From the NCBI GenBank assembly GCA_002633005.1, contig NMRA01000017.1, positions 786,901-828,000 on the forward strand: a stretch of 41,100 bases of DNA. Direction: 5' to 3'. The position numbers were made by a program, and so were the translations under genes. Under the pieces are notes generated by a model. The model saw nothing but the letters and a program-made list of their open reading frames with translations, did no database searches and had not been told where the DNA came from. This stretch comes from Phoronis australis (Eukaryota; Phoronida; Phoronidae). How positions within the stretch are numbered: position 1 is the first letter of the stretch; each line of letters starts with the position of its first letter. Below, in pieces: positions 22,873-34,800 of the stretch.

Positions 22873-25800
22873 GTAAGATTTACACGACCTTCCTTGACTA
22901 AAGCTCGGCTTTTACGTAAGTTTTATGCAAAAAGAGATTCCATCAGATCCATTAGCATGCCTGTGTCCAGAGCTGTGAAATGTCATTAACCTGCTTTATT
23001 GCAGTTCGATTTGTTGAACATTAACTGTTCTCAGCTTTACATATAGGTTGCCCTCGATTCATTTACTGGCATCAACTGCGATTCTCTCTGATGAACACGG
23101 TTCATGTGCGAAGAACAGGCAGTTCGTTATTGGAGTAATGTTTTTTTTTGTTTTAATGTTCTGAGATTTTGAATCGGAGAGCAGATAGTATGAGAAGAGA
23201 TTTTTCGAGATGAGTAATATGACTTAGGCTATCTTTAGTGAAGTTATTCTTACATTTCGGTATAAAGTCTGAACAAATGACAAGGTATGCCTTCACACCC
23301 ACCACCCTCTTCAAAACCCTCCCTAGTCCCTCCGTCTCACCTCACTCCCTAAAATTCAACCATAAGATATACACTCAGCTTCTGTTCTGCTGTTTTCAAA
23401 TGCTATTCACATGTTTGACTTCGCCATCGCAACTATTCAGTAAATGAAGAGTGAAATATCCTCAAAGTTAGTCTAACTGTTTTTAACGATTGAAACAGCT
23501 TGTCTAAACAAGACGACTAAACGAGCGCGCGCATTACTAAATCACCAATTGGTCTTAATAGGTACGGTAATCATTCTAATGACTTAAGTGTCAGTTTTTC
23601 AAATGAATTACGCAACGATTATATAAGGCGACAACTGCTATGAAATGCGTCAGCGTCCTCAGTGTGGGAACTAAACTGCGTGTTTGCTTCGTCACAAACT
23701 CGTCGCCAGTTTAACCGATAAAAGTGTCATAATCGAATCAAATGCAGTTTTGATTAGTTCAAAACATTCTTAGATTATTTTTTAACCTGAAATTTTGATC
23801 AAGTATCAAAATATTGAAGGAATAAATAGAAATTACGAAATACTATAGCTGTACGAATACGTCATCAAGTGCAATTTGGTGATGTGCTCCCAACGGAGTT
23901 CGTACACTAGTAATGTAAATTGAGTTGTATTATTTGTACTTCTCACAAACAAAACGTTCGAGCAACTGAAACAGAAAAGGACACTTCATACTAGCAATTA
24001 AGATAAGTGAAAACTCCGAGTAGAAGACAATTTCTGTAACTTATTTTGTATAAAATCCAAGGACTGCATGTCCATTGAACATTATTCCAAATTTTTTGTT
24101 GCAAGTAATTGTGTAGCGAAGTAAAATTATATTTTGTTGGGAAATTTTAAAACGTTTAACTAATGACCATATCGTGACGATTTCAAATGTACAGTGCAGG
24201 GGCCCGTTCCAAAAAGCTGACTTAACTTCATTTTTAACATAAGTTTAAGATTTGTCTTAACTTCCAAACTTTGAAACTTCCACATCCGCTAAGTTAGTCG
24301 AACTTAGACACAACGGACTTAAAACAATTTGAATTATATGTTAAAATTGACTGAAATTTAAGTTGACGCGATCACGAACATTGCGTGATCTCGTGAAAAT
24401 TTGCGACGTTGGTATAGAACAAATCTATTAGTTGGAAGAATAACTTCAACATGAACATTACTACTAGATTACAGCCTTCCACGTATTCAACGCGTTTCTT
24501 CAATTTCTTTAAGTCCACAAAAATGAAGTTCAATGCCAATTAACCCTCCCCGGCATTTTGTTGAAGCTCCTGACATCCAATCACAACTGGAAATTCTCTA
24601 GAGAATTCTTTTGCTTATGCCAATTTTGAAAAACGGTTGTCATGTTGAAAGAATGCCATTCGGGCATACATTTTGTCCAGTATGATTGAGTTAATTGAAT
24701 GTAAAGCGAAGCCGGAGTATCTGTCGCTAGCAGAGCTAGCGTAACTGATGAATTCTAAACATTTGCGTACCAGTTGAACACGTGACGAATTGAACGAGTT
24801 GAACAAATAGTTCTCGGGTTGGCTGTACGTCAGCTTTGACAAATCTAAAATTGCATTTTGTTTCCTTTCTGCCCTGAGAACGTCATAAAACTTTTAGAAT
24901 TTATTTCAATGTGCAAAGTGGACCTGTTCCTTTGACAGCACAGTTGCCTGTTGATGACCACACCCAATACCTAAGATAGACGTTCCCAATACCTCGGCGA
25001 ATAAAACTAATAAATAGAGTCACCAATGCAGAAATTCTGTATCGTTGAAAATTCACAACGTATTTGCCTATTCTGAACTTAAACATTATCTACACTCTTG
25101 ACGTGCTTTCTTTGAACCATCACCCGTATCGTTTTTTGAAACACGGCTCACTTCAGCACCAACTTTTAGTTCATGCGCGCTCATGTTATGCATTAGCTGT
25201 GCACGAATTTCTTTCAGTGATCGCAGCGTTTCAATACAGAAGCTACAAAAACAAAAGTGAGAATGGGAAACGAAGTAGAAACGTTAGGCGTATGCTTACT
25301 AATTAATTAATTTGGAGCCACTGACTCGTTTATGCCCACCTGTGGTAATCATTGAGCGATTAGAGTACGGGCACTTTTCCTATCAGTCGGGGTAAAAATA
25401 CCAGCCGCAGTTTTGGTATGTGGCAAACGATGTGCAAGTTAACGAGATAATGAAATGGATAGGTTAAACCAGGTACATCGCGCATGACTTAAATTATTGA
25501 GAATTGGTTTGAGCTGGCTCATGTTTTACAATTTCTGTTGTTTGTGATTTTTTGTTTGAATTGTGTCAACCTACCTCTTCCCTGTGCTTTGTGAATACAA
25601 AGCCTTGTACATAGTGTCGTCTCTGGAAATAGTGTTTTTTTAACAAGTGTCAACGTTTCCGCCTTCGCTGTCAAAAACATTGACGTTTTATTAACAATCG
25701 TGTTCAATGCTTTTAAGTTCCACTCACGGCTATCGTAGACTTAGGTTCAAACATTGTATTTAATTCTTTCAGGTTCTAATTGTTACAATAAGTGACCGTT

Positions 25801-28800
25801 GTTTTTGCCTAGCAGATGGATGAATCTTCCTACTCAGAATAAACCAATTCCCCTACTTACTTAGATTGTACAATTCTCATAAATGTCAGTTGTCTACGAG
25901 AGGATATTACACAAACATTCGTATTATTTTAGTTTGCAGAGTGCAAGCTGACGAAAACGAGTACCGTCTTATGCATGATCTCATGAAGAATTACGATCGC
26001 CGAATTAGACCGTCTGTCAACGCGTCTGAGCCGCTCAACTCCACGTTCGGCCTCGCCCTTGCGCAAATCATCGACGTGGTAAGGCATCTTCAGACTCGAA
26101 AATGTACATGTTCATGTTTATGTCACATGTGGGGCTTACTGTCAATGACAATTTTTGTCGATTGTCTGCTCTTCTGGTCATTCCACTGGGCACCAACAAT
26201 CAAGCTAATACCTAAAATAATAACGTCTGTGATGGATCGTCGACAATGCATTTCGTGAGTTTATGAATGTTTGAAAAGTATCTATCACCCCAAAAACAGT
26301 GCACAATTTCTCGAAACCTTCCTACACATAAAATATCATGCTCGTTAGAGTTTTGTTTGGCCAAAAACAGGACTATCTGAAGGAAAAGGTTCAGCCAAAA
26401 TAAAAAAATGATTAATGTGATTGGTGATTGGTTTTGTGTGCCTATAATTACGTCTGTCGACACCACGAGGGAATATTTTGGCACGTTCACAACACAAAGT
26501 TTACATGAATGAATTATCCAGATGCTATACTTAAGTTTATGTGAACCAACAACAACATACTATTCTCATGAATTGGTTTCTTAATGTTGTCAAAAAGGCG
26601 TAATCGGCTTCATGTCAAAAAACGCATTTTAGGGTCTTGATTTGTTGAAGTTGTTAGTTTTTCCCAGTGTTTATAAAGCAGCAAAACCAGTTGTGTTTTT
26701 TGTTACTTTATTACAAATCGCTGATTCGCAACTGAGGCTTCCAGCTAAAGTTAGCTGAAACAGAGGCGGTGACCTTATCAGCTGTTTCGTTGTTGGGCAC
26801 CATAGACAGGGCGAACGGTACTGCGGTGATCAAAACTCGGCGCGTAAAAATCTAAGGGGTATGTGAGAACAAAGAGGCGACGAGCCGAAACATATTGATG
26901 AAGTAGTCTCACTAGAGTAAGCATCTTGGAAAGAAATCAAGCGCTGAACTGCCGTATGAAATGAGTTGAGCATAATTTGTAAAAATCAGTGCCGAGCATG
27001 CGCGGCAGCTCAGGTAGACAACCAGAAATATCACTATTAATGCTTTCTTTTGCTTTAGTTCAAGTGTAAAATTAACCTAAATTGAAGCTTATACTGTTCC
27101 CAGTCCTAAACTCGTAACCGATTGAATACTCAATTGTGGAGTCAAAAATCGAATGATTTCGGCCAGCCGGTGGCATAACAATACAAAACTCGTTTTCCTG
27201 AATGACCAGATACCCCGATAATTTTAACTCCCAACCTTTGTACTTTGAGGGGGGCGTAACTATCCTGAGTATTGTGTTAGATATTGCACGTTATCATCCA
27301 TACAGTCAGGTGAATTATTCGATGCGAATTTTCCCCACCAAATACTGTACGTTGTTTGCTCTAAAGTTGCATGGCGCACAGTAACAAAATCGTGAGAGAT
27401 TTTGGGAAAAGTTTTGGAGAACTGGTGAAGTACAAATAATTTTGTTGTTATAAGTCAGAGTCTTGACGTCGAATAACCATAAGTAAGAATTATTAGTCTC
27501 ATAAGTGCCTTATATTGGTCACATCACGTGACCTAAAGTTAGGTATGAAAAATGTCTGCCAATTCCTTTCAAACTTAACTTTAAGTTACGTGATGCGACC
27601 AATATATGGAATGTATGAGACTAAAAATGCTTACTTATAATTGATGAGGGGTTTTGACAGTACCCGTGTTTTTACAGTATATGGGTGTATTATACCATAA
27701 CATTAGCCTCGAATGGCAGATACAACCGTGTAATAACCCATTAAGTTATCTCACTAGTGAGATAACATTTTGGCGGGAAACCGAGGCCGGATTCGAACCC
27801 GGGCGTCAAGAGTTTCGAGTCGCCGACTTTACCACATCACCACTCAGTGGTTGACGTCATCGAACGTGAAAATAAAATACTTAAATGAGCACGCGCAACA
27901 TTCGCATGTTCAGCAAAGGGAATTGCACTGACATTTATACGATGTGAAAAATAAGACGCATAATTTCCCTAAAAACGATATTTTAATTCAGTAAAATTTT
28001 TCTCTCGTGTTCTCTCACTTGTAAACCACCGATCTCCAATTTCCCGGTCGAAGCTTGGCGTGATAAAATGTGTAGTAAGCTATAATAGTTGCTTAACCTT
28101 AATTTATAGATTCACTTCATTTCTATTTTGTTTAAATTTCCAATTGGTTTTTGAGTATAAGCATTATTTGACAAAAATAGCTCGGCTTTTCTTAAAAGGT
28201 CACGACCTCCGACTCCGGGCCTCTGACATAGAAAGTAGTTATAAAGCCGAGGCGAATCGAGAAAGGTAGATCTATTCATTGCAATGTTTCTCGTTTAGTA
28301 TGTGGTATAAATAGATTATTACATGTTCTCAGTCGTTATCCCCCTTATCTAGAGCCCTCGTGGATTTTGGAGAATTGTCACTCTCGGGGGTTAACGTACC
28401 ACGGGCGATAATTCTCCGAAAATCCACTCGGGCTCTAGATAACGGGGGATAACGACTTCTATGTTTATTAGCCGAACTTGCTGCGCCGTGTGAGTATTTT
28501 CACGAGACCGAGGCTAAGAACACACCCAAATAAAAACAAATGTATTTAACATATTTACACCTCATACTTAAGATCTAACCCCCATTTTTTCATTAAGTCT
28601 TATTTTCTTCCTCTTTGGCCAATACGTGTAGAAATACAACGACACTGAAAAGCCAGGTTTCAAAAGCACTGATGTCACTCGCGGTTTTTTTCATAGTGTT
28701 TTCTTTTTTCGATTCTATGAATTGTTGGACTTCCATGTCGTCAACTTGGTCCCCAGTCAACTAGCTACCTCCAGTCAAACGTTGACACCTCTTCCAAATC

Positions 28801-31800
28801 CATCTCTGCCCATTTGAAAAGCTGAACCCCAAATCAAAGTTAGCTTCCATTCTCGTGGAGTAACAAGTGAGCAGACGATATCTGAGATTGTATTCTAAAC
28901 GCCTGCTTCCCTGGTTTTTGTGCGTTTTATGGATTTTTATTTATTGTCACCAATTTTTAGTTTATCCCTGTTTCACTCAGTAGCGACTGCCATTTGTAAT
29001 ATCGCTATGGCTAATTTGACCTACTTTGTTGCGTTCTCGGTTTCATTTATCGTTAGGAGAATATGGGATTTTAATTACCAAAAACTTTCGAGTGTATGAC
29101 ATTTGTTTAATTCCTGAAATGTATAGTGAATGTAAATTCACGTAATTTATCCACCTTTAACCGTGGTTGATCAGGTTGGAACTTTGTAATTCCAGCCGTA
29201 GAAAGTAGTTCTGATTTGGTCACTTGACGATAGTTACTTTAATGGTCACATGACCGTACAATAATCCTTCGTTATTGCACGGACAAGTGACAGGTGACGT
29301 ATGCGGTATAAATTCGTATAATTCATGCTTCACTGTCACCATTTATGACGTACGTCAAGTTGCAACTCCACTGCGTTTATGAGGTTTCCACTGTGTTGTT
29401 ATTTCATTTTATAGGATGAGAAGAATCAGATTTTCACCACAAACTGTTGGCTTAATCAGGTAAGATCTACACTTTATTCCTATTGAAGATTCATTGTATT
29501 TATTCTCTACCATATTCAACATACGCACAGGATGGCAAAATTTCTTCTCGTCGAAAGTGGGCGAAATATCGAAGCGAAATTTTGGGTAACTTTCAAACGA
29601 TTTCGTGTTATTTTTTGTTTGGTCCGTGCAGGCTCAAGTAATTAGAACGTCGAAAAATGAAACAATTTGGGCCAGAGATGCGGGCAAATTGTGACAGTCT
29701 GGGCTCGCAGCGCTGACCCAAATTGTCACAAGTTGTGACAATTTGAGCCTTCACACTGGTCTCCTTTTGAGTTTTCGCCATATAACTTTGACGAAGACAA
29801 ACGAAGACTGACGCCTTTCAACGAAACTCGTCAGCTTGTTTTCGAATAGTGTTCACTTGCGGGGCATGTTAGTTGACTCGGATGTTGGTAATCAAGAAAA
29901 ATAGGAAATTTCTTGCATTTTTAATGACATTTTATTTAAACTAACTACATGAAGATCAGTAATATGTCATTGGTTTTCGGACGGGTTCGACTACTGTGAC
30001 GTCCCTAATGGCACTTCCGGTTTTGCGTCAATGGCTGTATCTCCTAAATCATTTGCAGGATCTTTGTGGTTTTGTAGCGAGTGTTTTCCTGTGAAAATGT
30101 CCACGATTTTTCTTACTACCGCTGCGCCCCGTAGTGATAATTTTAGTTTTCACATTTGACTCGGTATCTTCAGAGTTTATTGTCAGTTTTCAGTGGCGCA
30201 TTTATAGGAGGGCTAAGGGAGGCATTGCACTCCCTAAAATTCTCCCAGATTCCAGTTGGCAGTTCGGGGGTGCGAATGTCTGACGGGCAAATTTCTGGTT
30301 AATACTCTGTCCTGTTCCCCCCTAACTCAAAATCTTTGATCCGCCCTTGGATTTTCACGACATTTGGCAAATACGGTGGCGCCTTTCTATTTCGGGACAC
30401 ACGTTACCCCACCTAGTGCCCACTGTTTATTATTTTCGAATAATTTTGTTCTATGTCTCTGTATCTGCCAAATAGCTCGGAGGATCATCGTGACAATTGG
30501 CAGACGTATTTACGCTGACAAGAACATGACTGACGTTGATTTTCGGATGAAGGTTTAAGGGTCAAATTCGCGTTGGGGCTGATGTCAGCGTATCTATTTG
30601 GTCGCCGATAATGTCACTTGAAAGCGACAAGAAACCAGCGTTAAACAAGAAGAAATTTTGAGTTTTAAATCAATCCGCTCAGACCTACAATTGTAAAATT
30701 TGTCTCAACGTGTTCCTTACTCAGTTGAAAAGTAATTTCGGCGTGCAAAGATGCCACTTCGTTATTCCTCGAGACCACACTCAGCGTATAAAAAGGCTTC
30801 GAGTGGCAAGTCAAGTTTTTAAGTCTGGTCTAAATCAATAACCCGTTTCTCAAGCCCAGAAATTACACCCATATTGACTACGTAACAATTCGAGACCAAT
30901 TTCATGACGGTGAGTGGCCTAAATAAAAAATTGATCACATGTTAGTCAACTGGTTTATAGCCACAGGTTAAGAGATAATTTAAGATTATGCATGTAGTAT
31001 TCCTTGACCTCATGATGTCGTCTGTAACGTGGCAACATTTCCGTCCTAAAACCATCCTGAAACGGTATCACATGAAAATTGAATTACTACTATCGGTCAT
31101 TGCACGGCTCTGACCACACTCTCAAGTTGCTAGTTGCTCAAATGAAATGAACGTCACCGGGAGAATCTCAATTAATTCAAACAGTTACGAACAAATCCCT
31201 CACATTGGTATTCTCTGTACTCTAAAAACCTCGACAAACACGATACACGTCTAATGTGGGTATCGGCGAGTTGCCAAGACTCTCTGCTGTTTTAGCGCGT
31301 TCATGTAGAACAAAGAGGCTACTATAGGGTAGAGTTCAGTAACGCAAGGACCTCGCTAGGAGCTCGCTGGAAAAGCAAAAGTTCTCAAGATTTCAGGAGA
31401 TATTTTCGTGTATTTCAAATGAGAGCACGTGACTTTGGCTAGATTTTCCTCTCCGCGAGACCACTGAGCTACTGAACTCTACCCAGGTGTCATTTGATGT
31501 GCCTCGGTTTGCGTGTTTAAACCTTGCGCGCACCCAGCCCTGAAAAATGGGGGGCTCAAAGTTTTGATGATGTGGACCTTTTACTAAGATTCATGGGTAC
31601 GTTCAGAGCTATGAATTATGCATTCGCCGAGCTTTGGTAGTTCCTGTCTTTTTAGTGGACTATTGTCTCGTTTTCTACTTTTTTCGGAGTTTCTGTTTCT
31701 CTGAGGTGGACCTTTTTGCCCACTTCGCCAAATGGGAGGTCTCGTTCGAGCCCCCCCCCGAACACCACCTGGGTGCGCTCATGTAAATGGTGTTTCCTTG

Positions 31801-34800
31801 TGCTGCTAAAAATTGCAAGGGCTATCTGGATTGTCTAATATACCCTGAAAAATGAGAATCCGTTCGAGGAAGGCTTTTTAGAGTTTAAATCAATTTTCCT
31901 GAAATAGATCCCAGAAGGCCACAAACGAAAGAAAGACGAAATCGGTCGTTTTTCTAACACCTAATTTGTCAACTTATTCCAAGATCTCATCTGGCTTCCA
32001 AGAGAGAATGTGTCTCCGTGAAAACAAATGCAATATGTACTCTTCTTGGGCTCTTGTCGCCGACCCGTGGGCTGAATTAGTTGTCATTTATATGCCATTG
32101 CTTCTCGAAAGCTGGCATTTTCGTGAAAAATTCTTAATCTTAATAAGAGCTACAGAACTTGTCATCTTTGTCCAATAAAGCCGTAAATACTTCCGGATGG
32201 ATGTTGTTAAAAAATAACGACTTCAATGTGTTTTTGTAGCAGTTACGGATAGCATAGCTCATGTTCTGTGGTATACCGATTGCTCATTTTTGGGTTTGGG
32301 TTTGCTTTCGTTTGGCAGGATATGCCAGTGTATTGAAAAACATTTTCATTTGTTATTATGCGGGACAACAGCTCCGAGGCGTTTTGATAGCGCACTATAC
32401 AAGAGTAACTGTAAACACGTGTGTAGCATTACATTCAGGACGCCTTGATATATAATTTCTAACGCACGCCACCTGGTGACTACAAAGTGAACTATGGTGC
32501 CTGGAAGTGATTATAGACATGTCCATAGAAAGTGTTAACTCCGCCCCTGGCGCCACCATAGATTAAATACTATGCTACATTTTCACATCCTAGCATTAAG
32601 TCAACCAAAACCCTTCGTAGTTGTGATTTCAAGTATATTCCTTTTGCTATATTCAAAATTGCTCAAATTGAGTCCTTTCGATTGCGCTTGCTCCCAATAG
32701 GCAACTACTCATCTAAGGCTTGCCTAAAAAACTTCACAGTATCGAGTAAGTGCAGTTTGACCTTGGGTCTAGCAATAGCACGGAGGCTAGAAAAAAAACT
32801 GCATTTGGAATACTAAAAATGACAGGTTTTATTGTTTCCATCGGGAATTGTTGTAGTTTTTGCAACGCAAAACTGTATATTTGCACACGACATGACGACT
32901 CGACCGCGGTTTATCATAGATGGCGCGCAGAACGCCAGTAGGACAATAGCGCCCGCTACAAGAAAAATTCTGACGCATCTCGGAGTATTTAATCTATAAT
33001 GCCACTCACTGTGGCTATCAGAAATCCACCAACGTTTCAAATGTGAGCTGTCAGTATCAGGAAGAATGGAAAATTCTATTTGGAGAAATAGGTACATAGA
33101 CGACGTTTTACATAAATACGGTACAAAAATATATAAACAGGATTCTTCAACATCATTGACCAACAAAATCTTACTTTTATGGAATATATAATCTTTTCGC
33201 TTGGTATTCTATTGAAAATGCTTCTCTATTTCAGGCCTGGTTGGATTATAAACTAACGTGGAATCCGAATGAATACGGTGGCATAAAAGTTATCCGAATT
33301 CCTTATGATACGGTCTGGAGACCGGACATCTTGCTTTATAACAAGTAGGTGTCACAAATTGTCACGACAATCTATAAATTGTTATAACCGTAGCCAGATG
33401 CGTTTTAGCAGGAAAATAATAAAATATCACAAAATACCTTAGTATGTCTCCACGTTTCATCTCACGCCCTTGTCGGCCTTAATATCCTTAACAACAAAAT
33501 CTGGCGGAGGTAACATTCAGGAATTAAGCAAATGAAGTAGCAAAGCCGGCGATCGTATAGCCTACATGTACGTTGCTAGTTGACAACGATAAATTATTCA
33601 GTAAATCCTATCCTGATCATTGGCCACTTAGAGAAGTTTACACCGGCAAGAAAACGAGGTGAAACGTGAAAATAAACTCAGGTTTCGCTATTTTTTTGTT
33701 GCTTTCTTGTCAAAACGGGCTCGCGCTCCAAGAAACTGACTGATGTTCACTTTTGACTTGAGTTTATGATTTAGATTGAGTCAGTTTTCTTGGAACGGGC
33801 CCCTGGTTAAGAGCGTGCTATTGGTCAAAGAAGTGCACCTGTGATGCTTAAAACAACTTGCGCGTTATCGTTTCCAGCCCATAATGCAATGGTTAGGGGA
33901 AGGAGGAAATGTCGAACTATTTGACTAACGTTAATTACGAACGACACAGTCGTGGGTCAAGAACTTGAGTTGTACATACAGTCTCCGTCTACTCTGAAGT
34001 ATCTGTTTCTTAGGTTTCTGTACCTGTTATTAGATTGACAGGGTTTGAACTTTTGGAAAAACTATTTTAAGGAAAAATGGCAAAAAGGGCCTATATTTAG
34101 TCTCAAAACAGCGTATCTGTAGAATGTATAGTATGTAAGAGCTGCAAAGTTACCATGACTTCAATGTTACTAATTTCTTTCATTCCATATTCATTTTTTG
34201 TCCACAGCTTTGGAAAATATGAAAAAGGAATTACTGATTCTAAGAAATTTGGGCTAGATAGTTCAATAAAGACCTAGTCATACCTCCGTGCTTGGGATTC
34301 CCGATAACAACTCATATTTTCAGTGCTGATGTGTCGTCGTTTATGTCAGCGGTGAGCACCAACGTGATTGTTGAATTTAACGGCAACATTACATGGCTGA
34401 GCACCGTTATCTTCAAGTCATCATGTACTATAAACGTAGGATACTTTCCGTTCGACGAACAGAATTGCTCCATGAAATTTGCAAGCTGGACATACGACGG
34501 CTTTCAAGTAGGTGAAATAAAGCCTGGTCGACAAAACGTTGCAAGATTTACAATCGCAGCGTTTTCGCAGCTTGCTAGAGACGTTGCTGACATATCATCA
34601 AAATTGTATTTTTCTTCAGCTGTACTGCCTATAAGGCCTGTGTACACCTCGTGTTACCACAGGTTACTGGCCTTTTCTATGATACAAAGTCAGCGGAAAC
34701 CTTTGAAAAATTTAACTGTGACTGTGGCACTTGCAACATTTTGTAGCTCAGACGCAAGTTTCTGAAGACGAGTTTAATTAAATGCTTGCGTACCTGCGGT

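Larger units (their letters stand above)
26079..29414 (+). other. nAChR intron 2
   Basis: GT-AG intron of 3.3 kb carrying repeat family A copy 3, two MITE-like palindromes and the tRNA-like sequence described separately. No exon recognised inside. Confidence 0.85.
29460..33234 (+). other. nAChR intron 3
   Basis: GT-AG intron of 3.8 kb, the longest, with a family B element (30191-30349) and a family C element (31327-31484). The open frames at 31966-32455 and 32750-33166 are not recognisable. Confidence 0.85.

Noticed and set aside
32095-32180. Possible fourth copy of repeat family A
   Set aside because: Only short, scattered similarity (TTTTCGTGAAAAA, AGAGCTA); too weak to claim.
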